NCBI GenBank assembly: GCA_016462645.1
Contig: JAEMSX010000005.1
Location: 31,891 to 95,890, forward strand
DNA from: Thermoleophilaceae bacterium
Lineage (GTDB): Bacteria; Actinomycetota; Thermoleophilia; Solirubrobacterales; JACPNS01
DNA: 64,000 bases
Direction: 5' to 3'
Shown here in pieces: positions 49,001 through 54,452 of this stretch. The notes below the pieces were generated by a model, which was not told the DNA's origin, made no database searches, and saw nothing but the letters and a program-made list of their open reading frames with translations. The translations under genes and the position numbers were made by a program. Position 1 is the first letter of the stretch. Each line of letters begins with the position of its first letter.

Positions 49001-52000
49001 CGAGGGTGTCCACGACCCAGGCGACGGTCGTCGCTGAGCCGGTGTTGCCCGCCGCGTCAACCTGGCGCACCGCGAAGCTGTGGCTTCCGTCGGCAAGGCC
49101 GCTGAGGCTGACCGGACTCGCGGCGCAGGTTGCAAATGCTCCGCCGTCAACCGAGCACTGCAGCGTGCCGCTGGCCTCGTTCGCGCTGAAGCTGACCTGC
49201 GCGGTGTTCAGATTTGTGGTTCCCGTGCGGTTCGAGCTGACCGTCGGCGCAGGCGGGGCCACGGTGTCCACGACCCAGTTCACCGTCGTGACCGCGCTGG
49301 TGTTTCCGGCGGTGTCCTGTTGGCGGACCGAGTAGCTGTGGGGGCCGTCGGCGAGCGAGCTGAGGTTCGCGGGGCTCGCAGCGCAGGTGGCGTAGGCGCC
49401 GCCGTCAACCGAGCACTGCAGCGTGCCGCCTGCTTCATTGGCTGAGAATGCGATCTGCGCGGTGGTGAGCGCGGTCGGCGTCGAAGCCGGTGACGTGCGC
49501 GTGACGGTCGGAGCCGGCGGGGCGGCGGTGTCGACGACCCATGCGACCGTCGTGGCCGAGCCGGAGTTTCCGGCCGCATCGACCTGACGGACCGCATAAC
49601 TGTGACTGCCGTCGGCCAGACCGCTCAGCGCGACCGGGCTTGCCGCGCAAGTCGCGTATGCCCCGCCGTCGAGCGAGCACTGCATCGTGCCGCCGCCTTC
49701 TGCGGGTGTGTAGGTGATCGAGGCCGTCGTCTGGGCGACCGTGCCGGTGCGGTCGGAGGTGACCGTCGGGGCCGCCGGTGCAATCGTGTCGATGGTCCAG
49801 TTGACGGTCGTCGCCGCGCCGGTGTTGCCGGCCACGTCGACCTGGCGGACCGCGTAGCTGTGCGCTCCGTTGGCAAGGCTGGAGAGGTTCGCCGGGCTCG
49901 CGGCGCAGGTTGCGTAGGCGCCGCCGTCAACCGAGCACTGCAGCGTGCCGCCGGCTTCGTTCGCGCTGAACGCGATCTGCGCGGTCGTCGCGTTGGTCGG
50001 GCTGGAGGCCGGCGAAGTGCGGGTGACCGTTGGCGCGGGCGGGGCAGTCGTGTCGACAACCCATGCGGCCGTGCTCGCCGAGCCGATGTTGCCGGCCGCG
50101 TCGACCTGACGGACTGCGTAGCTGTGGTTGCCGTCGGCCAGACCGCTCAGCGCGACCGGGCTTGCCGCGCAAGTCGCGTATGCCCCGCCGTCGAGCGAGC
50201 ACTGCATCGTGCCGCCGCCTTCTGCGGGTATGTAGGTGATCGAGGCCGTCGTCTGGGCGACCGTGCCGGTGCGGTTCGATGAAACGGTCGGCGCCCCCGG
50301 GGGCGTGAGGTCGATGTTGATTGTGCGCGAGGCCGTCGCGGTTCCGGCCAGGCCGTAGAAGACGGGTCTCACCGTGTAGCTGTGGGCACCGGCGCTGAGC
50401 GCTGACGGCAGCACGTAGCTCCACGTTCCGTCTCCCGCCGTGGTGGCCGACCCGACGTAAGCGCCGTCGACGGTCACGCGGATTGTTCCCGCGTTCATGC
50501 TCGAGTTGCCGGTGATGGTCGGCGTCGTGTCGTTGGTGATGACGCCGTCCGCGGGGTCGGTGACCGCAGCGGTCGGCGTCGTGATTCCGCCGCCGCCCGG
50601 AACGGCCTCGGTCGCGCCCGAGGAAGTTGCGTCGGTGCTGCTGGTCGGACCAGAGCCGCGCGTACCGCCGCCGCCGTTCGGGACCGTTCCGCCGACACCG
50701 TTCGCGACTGTGGTGGGGCATGTGCCGCCGGAGCTCTGCAGGATGAGCCGCCCGCCGGCGCCACCACCGCCGGGCCCGTGGACGCCGCCGGTTGACTGCT
50801 CGTCGCCTCCGGCACCGCCGCGGACAGTGACGCTCCCGCATGCCGCTGTCGAATTGAAGCGGGCGTAGACCACGCCACCGGCGCCGCCGCCGCCGGCCGC
50901 GTCGCTTGAGCCGACGTTGGCCGAGTCGGCCCCGTCGTTGCCCGTGGCTGAGATTGTGCCAGCGCCGGTCAGAGAATTCGCACGAACAAACACGAAGCCG
51001 CCGCCGTTTCCGCCTGCGCCACCGTTGGAGTTGTTCTCGTCGCCCGCGCCGCCACCGCCACCGAAGATCGCGTGGTCGAACGCTGAATAGTCGAGTTTCG
51101 ATCCGCCGAGTCCGCCGACGTTGCGGTTGCCGTCATACGAGAGGCCGCCGATACCGCCCTGTCCGCCGTTTCCGCCTCCGCCACCACCGGAGTTCTCACA
51201 GACGCCACCGCCACCGCCGTTGGCGATGTTCCCGCGCGAGGCGTAGCTCGAAGCCGTTCCCGGGTAGACGCCGGAGACGATGCCCTCGCCCTTGCCGCCG
51301 CCGACCGTTCCGTCGAGTTGGGTGCAGGCGGTGGAAGAGCCGTTGTAGAGCAGGCCGCCGCGGAAGCCGTCGCCGTTCGCGTTGATCGAGCTGCTGGCGT
51401 TGCTCAGGTTCACGGCGCCGGTCGCAAGGAAGGCGGTGATGCCGCCATTGGTGCCGTTCCATGAGTTGGCGCTCCAGCTGCGTGTGCCGTTGATCTGCAC
51501 CGTCGTGAATTCCGGGACCGCGACGATCTGCGCGCCCGTCGCGGCGTACGAATTGACGAGCGGGTTGTAGAAGTTGACGGTCATGCCCGCCGCGAGCGAG
51601 CCGCTGATTGAGCTGATCCGTGCGAGCTCCCAGCGCCCGACGCTGCTGCTCGAAAGGTCGATGTCCGTCTGGTCTCCGCTCGGCGCCGAACCGGTGTAGT
51701 TCGATGACTGGATCACAAGCGCGAGGCGGTTGGCTTCGAACTGTGTCTGCGCGGCCGAACCGGTCGTCGTGGAAGTCCCCGTCGCGCCGGTCCGGCCTGC
51801 GCCGGTGGTCAGCGAGTTGGCGCCCGCCGAAGCTGCGGCGTTCAGCGGCGCCGAGTAGTTCAGCACCGAGCTGGTTGAAACGGTGACCGCGCCTTCATGG
51901 CCGTCGCCCGTCGTGAAGGTGTCGAGATCCGCAGACGCAGATTCCGACAGCGCGATCGCGAAGACCACGAATGAGAACGCGAGCACGAGCAATTGAGCAA

Positions 52001-52043
52001 GCGATCGCTTGCTGAAGCTCGGCTTGATCACATGCAGGATCAT
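37017..52043 (-). CDS. Giant secreted Ig-like repeat protein 2 (about 5008 residues)
   Basis: One uninterrupted 15-kb frame. The ATG at 52043 is chosen because it begins a good signal peptide (KPSFSKRSLAQLLVLAFSFV, ending SESASA); the frame extends further upstream, but across the promoter. After a glycine-rich domain like that of the neighbouring giant protein comes an array of 32 units (residues about 577-3369), each about 86-88 residues, with C-x9-C as in CSVDGGAYATC and the closing phrase GAHSYAVRQVDAAGN. The next 1400 residues are more varied Ig-like modules, collinear in part with giant protein 1. The last 220 residues are lysine-rich with four cysteines. No sortase motif is seen. A very long extracellular filament used in adhesion is inferred. 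Confidence 0.85.
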   Translation of the reverse strand: MILHVIKPSFSKRSLAQLLVLAFSFVVFAIALSESASADLDTFTTGDGHEGAVTVSTSSVLNYSAPLNAAASAGANSLTTGAGRTGATGTSTTTGSAAQTQFEANRLALVIQSSNYTGSAPSGDQTDIDLSSSSVGRWELARISSISGSLAAGMTVNFYNPLVNSYAATGAQIVAVPEFTTVQINGTRSWSANSWNGTNGGITAFLATGAVNLSNASSSINANGDGFRGGLLYNGSSTACTQLDGTVGGGKGEGIVSGVYPGTASSYASRGNIANGGGGGVCENSGGGGGGNGGQGGIGGLSYDGNRNVGGLGGSKLDYSAFDHAIFGGGGGAGDENNSNGGAGGNGGGFVFVRANSLTGAGTISATGNDGADSANVGSSDAAGGGGAGGVVYARFNSTAACGSVTVRGGAGGDEQSTGGVHGPGGGGAGGRLILQSSGGTCPTTVANGVGGTVPNGGGGTRGSGPTSSTDATSSGATEAVPGGGGITTPTAAVTDPADGVITNDTTPTITGNSSMNAGTIRVTVDGAYVGSATTAGDGTWSYVLPSALSAGAHSYTVRPVFYGLAGTATASRTINIDLTPPGAPTVSSNRTGTVAQTTASITYIPAEGGGTMQCSLDGGAYATCAASPVALSGLADGNHSYAVRQVDAAGNIGSASTAAWVVDTTAPPAPTVTRTSPASSPTNATTAQIAFSANEAGGTLQCSVDGGAYATCAASPANLSSLANGAHSYAVRQVDVAGNTGAATTVNWTIDTIAPAAPTVTSDRTGTVAQTTASITYTPAEGGGTMQCSLDGGAYATCAASPVALSGLADGSHSYAVRQVDAAGNSGSATTVAWVVDTAAPPAPTVTRTSPASTPTALTTAQIAFSANEAGGTLQCSVDGGAYATCAASPANLSSLADGPHSYSVRQQDTAGNTSAVTTVNWVVDTVAPPAPTVSSNRTGTTNLNTAQVSFSANEASGTLQCSVDGGAFATCAASPVSLSGLADGSHSFAVRQVDAAGNTGSATTVAWVVDTLAPPAPTVTRTSPASTPTALTTAQIAFSANEAGGTLQCSADGGAYAACGASPANLSGLTDGPHSYAVRQVDAGGNNGAATTVNWTVDTAAPPAPTVTRVSPASTPTQLTTAQVSFSANEGGGTLQCSADGGAYAACAASPANLSGLTNGAHSYAVRHQDAAGNTSPVTTVNWTVDTLAPAAPSVSSNRTGTVNLNTATITYTAAEGGGTMQCSADGGAYATCGASPVALSSLADGSHSYAVRQVDAAGNTGSATTVAWVIDTAPPPAPTVTRTSPTSTPTQLTSAQITFSANEAGGTLQCSADGGAYATCAASPVSLSGLADGSHSYAVRQVDAGTNVGPATTVNWTVDTVGPVAPTVTRTSPASSPTNQTTAQITYLANEGGGTLQCSVDGGAYAACGASPANLASLTDGTHSYAVRQVDAAGNNGAVASVSWVIDTTGPVAPTVTRTSPASSPSASTTAQITFSANEGGGTLQCSTDGGAYTACGASPANLSALADGSHSFAVRQLDGLGNIGSVASVAWVVDTSAPPAPTVTRTSPPSTPTSLTSAQIAFAANEAGGTLQCSVDGGAYATCGSSPANLSGLSDGAHSYAVRQQDVAGNTSPITTVNWVVDTIAPNAPGVSSNRTGTTSQTTATITYTPAEGGGTVQCSVDGGAFATCTASPVAVTGLGDGAHTYAVRQIDAAGNIGSATTAAWTVDTIAPPGPTVTRTAPATTPTNSTTAQIAFSANEGGGTLECSVDGGTYSVCAASPTSLSGLADGAHSYAVRQVDSGGNTGTSTTVNWVVDTTPPAAPTVTRTSPASTPTTLTTAQIAFSANEGGGTLQCSVDAGAFATCAASPTNLSGLADGGHSYAVRQLDAAGNIGSISSVAWVVDTTAPPAPTVTRTSPASTPTQSTAAQISFSANEGGGTLQCSVDGGAYATCGASPANLSSLPNGAHSYAVRQQDAAGNIGQVTTVNWVVDTIAPAAPTVSSNRTGTVNVTTATITYTAAEGGGTMTCSVDGGPYAACTASPISLSALADGNHSYAVRQTDAAGNVGSSSSVAWIVDTVAPPAPTVTRTSPAATPTSLTTAQVTFSANEAGGTLQCSVDGGAYATCGSSPASLSGLTDGAHSYSVRQVDAGTNTGPATTVNWTVDTAAPPTPTVTRTSPASTPTSLTTAQITYSANEAGGTLQCAVDGGAYAACGASPANLSGLTDGAHSYAVRQVDAAGNTGSATTVNWTVDTTPPPAPTVASNRTGTTNLTTAQVTFSANEAGGTLQCSVDGGSYATCAASPVSLSGLTDGGHSYAVRQVDAAGNTGSATTVAWTVDTVAPVAPNVTRTSPASTPTSQTAAQITFSANEGGGTLQCSVDGGAYSTCGTSPTNLSSLTDGAHSYAVRQVDAGSNTGPATTVNWVVDTIAPAAPSVSSNRTGTVNLDTATITYGAAEGGGTIECSIDGGAYASCSASPVSLTGLADGARSYSIRQVDAAGNTGSATTVSWTVDTAAPPAPTVTRTSPTSTPTSLTAAEITYSANEAGGTLQCSVDGGAYAPCGSNPANLTGLTDGAHSYSVRQIDAGTNVGAATTVSWTVDTAAPPAPTVTRTVPASTPTTQTSGQISFGANEAGGTLECSADGASYTSCGSSPANLSGLTDGVHSYAVRQVDAAGNTGAASSVSWTVDTTPPPAPTVSSNRSGTTNLTSAQITFSANEAGGTLECSADGGVYAACGPSPVNLSSLADGNHSYAVRQVDAAGNTGSPTTVAWTVDTDAPPAPTVARTSPTSSPSSQTTAQITFSANEAGGTLECAVDGGSYATCGSSPANLSGLTDGAHSYAVRQVDAGSNTGPATTVNWVVDTIAPAAPTVNSSRTGTVNETTALITYTAAEGGGTIECSVDGGTYEACSPSPNALHSLADGVHSYAVRQVDAAGNTGSETTVAWTVDTATPPAPTVTRTTPTSSPTSQTTAQITFSANEAGGTLQCAVDGGSYAACGSSPASLSGLADGPHSYSVRQVDAGTNTGPATTVSWTVDTVAPVAPNVTLASPTSTPTNETTAQIIHSANEAGGTLECSVDGGAYATCGASPASLSSLTDGTHSYAVRQVDDAGNTGAADTVGWTVDTAAPPAPTVNSDRSGTTSETTAEVTFVANEAGGALECSIDGGTYATCGSSPATLSSLSDGPHSYAVRQIDTAGNTGSTTTVSWIVDTIAPPAPTVTRTAPTASPTSETTAEITFTPNESGGTLECSVDGGAYATCAGSPATLSGLADGPHSYAVRQVDAGNNTGASASVSWTVDTVAPSAPSVSSNRTGTVGESTAEITYTPSELGGTLECSLDGAPYAACTSSPIMLTGLADGPHTYSVRQLDDAGNADSASTVAWIVDLTAPGAPIITSPTGSPHYSATATPVFSGTAEPGSTVKLYDGATLVGTATADGSGDWSVATDSLADGAHSIVAAATDPAGNSGAASAPASAEIDTIAPTVAISAPVSGGFINTTVATVSFSVTDANPAAASICQVDGGSFDPCTSGFATATLSSGSHTVTVQHTDLAGNTGSSSSTFTVDSATPLVSISSPTAFAHIATAVASITFAVLDDNAAASSDCSVDGAATVPCTSAFSTNPLSDGDHTVTVSNTDSAGNTGSASINFTVDTQAPNAPTITDAPADPIASDEAEFGFTGSEISGDLLCALDAAPFTACTSPVQYLGLADGIHEFQVTQRDEAGNISPAATHNWTVDTTPPSAPTLNGPNAHTNNPESTVSFAGSPDTVELRCSFNGGAFSTCPTSPLSLGELPDGNYSFTVEAFDAAGNSSASTITWEVDTVAPGAPTITAGPVGSVPSPDAQFSFTGAEGGGVFRCSLDSQPAVTCVSPFDVLGLVDGTYTFRVRQVDAAGNVGPMVNRTWTVDTTPPPAPTVSGPSSPSGQTSALIDFSSTEPGVTYECSVDGGSYAACADPLSLSGLVDGAHTVDVRSYDAAGNGSAIGSFAWTVDHSLYTADIGGAPSGVVSATGASMTLSASLPGSTFQCSLDGAPFSSCSSPVSISNLAEGDHTFALRASVGAQDAPEVTRSWTIDLTNPSVTITAPLASSTTGADTSIAFTANDLHAPITTTCKLDSAAPAPCTSPQAYTNLAEGNHTVVVSATDAAGNSGNAAVTWHVDNTAPSAPLITAPAADGSTANTTPTVGGTAEAGSTVKLYDGAALLATLTAGPGGAWSWTPPTPLAEATYNFHATATDINDNTGPSSATRTLTVDVSSPSEPVITAPAAGPTNDSTPLVSGTAEPGATVTVHVDGNPVSGTVTVEGDGTWQKTISPALTDGPHTITAIAVDTAGNTSPPAPDLALVVDTAAPSVAITSPAAAAQVNTDSPAIAFTAEPGSTTRCKLDTDAYASCTSPFAASSLTEGPHTATVEATDGAGNVATAVVTFSVDLTDPTAQLTGGPSEGGDSSDDTPTFTFTSNEPGTFECSIDGGTFASCSSPFTLPAMGDGTHSFTIHSVDQAGNESADVTRTWTVDTTAPSAPSIDTPSDGAVTADSTPTVTGNPGSAEANSTVTIHIDGTAVGTTTAAGDGSWSFTAPSTLVDNNYAFTAKATDAAGNISPVSATVDIRVDGSDPTAQITAKPGALSSDSTPTFGFTADEPGTFECRIDSGAYSACTSPFTTATLADGPHSFFVRALDASSNVSAAEEWDWTIDTTAPDVTVTSNTPAAGVSPTFSFASSESGTTYKCRIDGSGAFTTCSSPFNAPTLSVGSHTLEVQYTDSAGNTGTRSVNFSVTAPSTPQPPTTTPRITDPTPNPPTAPTCTGAGDEPGIPANMTVLSAVAKKNVVKFTTSSDKYILVRVSIYDGRKLVGTAVRANNPGKRIVAIKTKKALPKNKRFTIRLSAITMSGGKSVAGTNMVTDKKGKTTLVGADGTVGAPTASSVDCAPEKGAKKIKFQVASKARVKVGLTKLTATAKASDWSVATFRVIQNGKTIGRRVFLLKPGKKLTAPIKVLSGNRLAKGRAIVQVSTCSVDGVWQVFKKPFAVK
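41937..50312 (-). repeat. Tandem array of 32 Ig-like units within giant gene 2
   Basis: The array is 8376 bp. Counting units in the translation gives 12 of type A (86 residues, 258 bp, with SNRTGT and ITYTPAEGGGT) and 20 of type B (88 residues, 264 bp, with TRTSPASTPT and FSANEAGGT). 12x258 + 20x264 equals 8376 exactly, so no unit has an insertion or deletion. The order from the N-terminus is ABABABBABBBBABBBABBABABBABABBABA; A never follows A. Each unit has one C-x9-C pair, 64 cysteines in all. Confidence 0.9.
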
Positions 52044-52379
52044 GCGGGGTTTTGCGTCCTTAGGTATGGGGGCTTGTTCCGGGCGGCACATCGACTTTTG
52101 GTCGGATGGTCTGCGAGCCGCCTTTCCCGCATGTCTGCGCGGGATATGTGTTCCATCGGTACAACATCGCAAAAGCTGAATAGTTCCCCGCGACAGAAAC
52201 TGAATGGTTTCCTGACACCAATCGCTATTCGGTACGCGAGACATCCATTTCCCGTCGTTGAGCGCTTTTGCGCATGAAAGTCGTGGACGGATGATCGATG
52301 CACCCGTTCTGCACAATTTTTGTCAGCGCAGCGATCGGTTTCGGAAGGGAATACCTGCACAAGAGCGAAAAACCGCCCC
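52044..52379. promoter_or_regulatory. Divergent intergenic region between giant gene 2 and rpiR-like gene
   Basis: This 336-bp gap carries, for the minus-strand giant gene, GGGGAACTATTCAG (plus 52176-52189) followed by GTTGTACCGATGG, the counterpart of the motif before giant gene 1. A related copy, AGGAAACCATTCAG, lies 24 bp further upstream (52200-52213). The predicted leader again has two stems: TCCCGC (52125-52130) with GCGGGA (52139-52144), and GGCGGC (52082-52087) with GCCGCC (52117-52122), the second enclosing GCAGACC. For the plus-strand gene no clear promoter or ribosome-binding site was seen; GCGCTTTTGCGC is a short palindrome near the middle. Confidence 0.5.
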
Positions 52380-53327
52380 ATGAGCAAAGCCGCCCTCGCC
52401 GATAAGCCGGCCCACAAGACCGTCGCCAACAAAACCGCCGCCAAGGCGGACTCGCCGATCAAGGCCAGCAAGACTTCCAAACCGACCGTGAAGGCCGAGG
52501 CGGAGCCGCTGACACTCAGCGCCCTGATCCGCGGCAAGCTCGACGGGTGCTCGCGTGCGCAGCGCGATGTCGCGCTCTACATCATCGACCACCTCGAGGA
52601 ATCGGCATTCCAGACCGCCGAGCAGCTCGCGGCCCAGGTTCAGACTTCTTCTTCAACGGTCGTTCGCTTCAGCCAGGCACTGGGCTTCGAGGGTTTCCCC
52701 GAACTGCAGACGGCCGCCCGCGAGGAATACCGCGCCACACGCCGCGAGCAGGAGACCGGATCCAACGGCTCGCTCTTCGGGCTGAACCCGACGCCGGCCG
52801 AATCGGTCGTGGCGGCCGACCAGATCAACATCGAAGAGACCGCGCGCCGCATGGACCGCGCGACTTTCGACGCCGCTGTCGAGGCGATCACGACTTCACG
52901 CAACATCCTCGTGGTCGGCACCGACCAGATGGCTTTCTTCGCTTCATACATGCGTCACATGCTGATGCTGCTCGAGCACCGCTGCGAGCTGATCGCCAGT
53001 CCGTCGCAGGACTCGATCAACCGCGTCGCGCGGATCGACGAGGACACGCTCGTCATCGCCTTCTGCGCAGGTCGTCCGCACACGATCGTCACGCGTGCGA
53101 TGCGCCTCGCGAACACGCGCGGTGCCCGCTCGATCAGCATCACTGACGCCTCGATGAGCGAGATCGCCAAGCTTTCCACGCACCACATGTACTACTCGTC
53201 GACCAGCCCGTCCTTCGTGCGTTCGCACACCGGACTGCTGTCGGTGGTGCAGGGACTCGTGAACGAGCTCTACGCGAGCAACAGTGATGTCTACGGCGGG
53301 CGCATTCGTGCCTACCGCGGCAAGTAA
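52380..53327 (+). CDS. RpiR/MurR-family transcriptional regulator (HTH + SIS)
   Basis: A 315-residue regulator. A lysine/alanine-rich, probably disordered tail (about residues 1-45) precedes an RpiR-type HTH domain (about 48-125: CSRAQRDVALYIIDHL, TAEQLAAQVQTSSSTVVRFSQALGF) and a SIS sugar-phosphate isomerase-like domain (about 175-300: ILVVGTDQMAFFASYM, FCAGRPHTIVTRAMRLA, ITDASMSEIAKLS). SIS domains of this family sense phosphosugars; MurR senses N-acetylmuramic acid 6-phosphate. The ATG at 52380 lacks a good ribosome-binding site, so leaderless translation is possible. A GH3 gene starts 18 bp downstream, supporting an amino-sugar or cell-wall recycling role. It is divergent from giant gene 2 and could regulate it. 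Confidence 0.87.
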   Translation: MSKAALADKPAHKTVANKTAAKADSPIKASKTSKPTVKAEAEPLTLSALIRGKLDGCSRAQRDVALYIIDHLEESAFQTAEQLAAQVQTSSSTVVRFSQALGFEGFPELQTAAREEYRATRREQETGSNGSLFGLNPTPAESVVAADQINIEETARRMDRATFDAAVEAITTSRNILVVGTDQMAFFASYMRHMLMLLEHRCELIASPSQDSINRVARIDEDTLVIAFCAGRPHTIVTRAMRLANTRGARSISITDASMSEIAKLSTHHMYYSSTSPSFVRSHTGLLSVVQGLVNELYASNSDVYGGRIRAYRGK

Positions 53328-53345
53328 GCACTCCTGTAGCTTGAG

Positions 53346-54452
53346 ATGATGACCCGCTTTGGCGTGACCGCAGTCGCGCTCGCGATCACCGGTGCCGTCG
53401 CGGCGACCGTTGCGCTGGCGAGCGGCGGCTCCGACAAGAGACTCCCGGTGAAGGTCGCGGACTCCGCAACCGCGAAGCTCACGACCGCCCAGCTCGTCGG
53501 CCAACGGATCACGACCGGCTACGTCGGTACTTCTCCGCCACGCACGGTGCTGCGGGCGGCGCGCGCCGGGCGCATCGGTGGCGTGATCCTGTTCACGAAC
53601 AACATGCCGTCGCCGAGCGTGGCGCGACGAGCGATCCGGAAGCTTCAGGCGTGGGCCAGGGCAGGGGGGATGCCTCCGCTCTTCGTGATGATCGATCAGG
53701 AGGGCGGGATCGTGCAGCGGCTTCCCACGCTGCCGCCGACGCGCACGCCGGCGTCGATCGGCCGCTCATCAAACCCCGCGCGCACGGGCATGAGCCAGGG
53801 CCTCGCCACCGGACGCGCGCTGAAGAAGTACGGCTTCAACGTCAACCTCGCGCCGGTCGTCGACGTGCCGAAGGTCCGGAACTCATTCCTCGGGAACCGC
53901 GCGTACTCAAGCAGTGCTCAGATCGTGGCCAACGCCGGCTGCGCGTTCGCAGGTGGGAACGAGAAGGGGGGAGTGGCCGCAACGTTCAAGCACTTCCCCG
54001 GACTCGGTCGCGCCGGCGCCGACACTGACTTCAGCGACGTGAAGATCTTCGCCCCACGCGCGGTGATCGACGCTGAGAACAAGGCCTACACGCAGTGCCC
54101 GGACACGCCGACGTTCGTGATGATGGCCAGCGCGCGCTACCCCAAGCTTGGTTTCAATCGCCCCGCTTCGCTGGAGAAGGATGCGTACGCAATGCTCGCC
54201 GAAACGGGCTTCAAGGGTCTGACAATCACTGACGCGCTTGAGACGCCGCAGTTCGGTCCGGGCGCAAACACGGCCAGGTCCGCGTTGCGGGCGGGCGTTG
54301 ACGTTCTGCTCTGGGGCCAGGCATGGAGCCGTGCGATGACAGCGCGCAGCAGGTTGCTCGCCGACGTCAAAGCCGGGCGCGTGACCCGCGCTCAGTTGGA
54401 GCCGGGTGTCGAGCGCCTTGTCGCACTCAAGAAGCAGCTAACCGCCGAATAG
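53346..54452 (+). CDS. Exported glycoside hydrolase family 3 protein (NagZ-like)
   Basis: A 368-residue protein with an N-terminal signal or anchor segment (TRFGVTAVALAITGAVAATVAL) and a GH3 TIM barrel. Family motifs are IDQEGGIVQRL, FNVNLAPVVDV, KHFPGLGRAGADTD (about residue 215) and the nucleophile Asp in ITDALE (about 296). This is the beta-N-acetylglucosaminidase (NagZ) subgroup that trims peptidoglycan fragments. The DSH tripeptide that supplies the catalytic histidine in typical NagZ is not seen after KHFPG; the segment reads DTDFSD. It may be inactive, use another residue, or have changed specificity. It starts 18 bp after the RpiR-type regulator, and its end overlaps the convergent ureohydrolase gene by 26 bp. 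Confidence 0.82.
   Translation: MMTRFGVTAVALAITGAVAATVALASGGSDKRLPVKVADSATAKLTTAQLVGQRITTGYVGTSPPRTVLRAARAGRIGGVILFTNNMPSPSVARRAIRKLQAWARAGGMPPLFVMIDQEGGIVQRLPTLPPTRTPASIGRSSNPARTGMSQGLATGRALKKYGFNVNLAPVVDVPKVRNSFLGNRAYSSSAQIVANAGCAFAGGNEKGGVAATFKHFPGLGRAGADTDFSDVKIFAPRAVIDAENKAYTQCPDTPTFVMMASARYPKLGFNRPASLEKDAYAMLAETGFKGLTITDALETPQFGPGANTARSALRAGVDVLLWGQAWSRAMTARSRLLADVKAGRVTRAQLEPGVERLVALKKQLTAE

Noticed and set aside
41937..50312. CRISPR-like or satellite repeat array
   Set aside because: Units are 258 or 264 bp, lie wholly within one open frame, keep the frame, and show protein-level conservation; no short direct repeats with unique spacers exist.
52044..52316. N-terminal extension of giant protein 2 by 91 residues
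   Set aside because: It would place a normal signal peptide in the middle of the chain and would translate the conserved upstream motif shared with giant gene 1.
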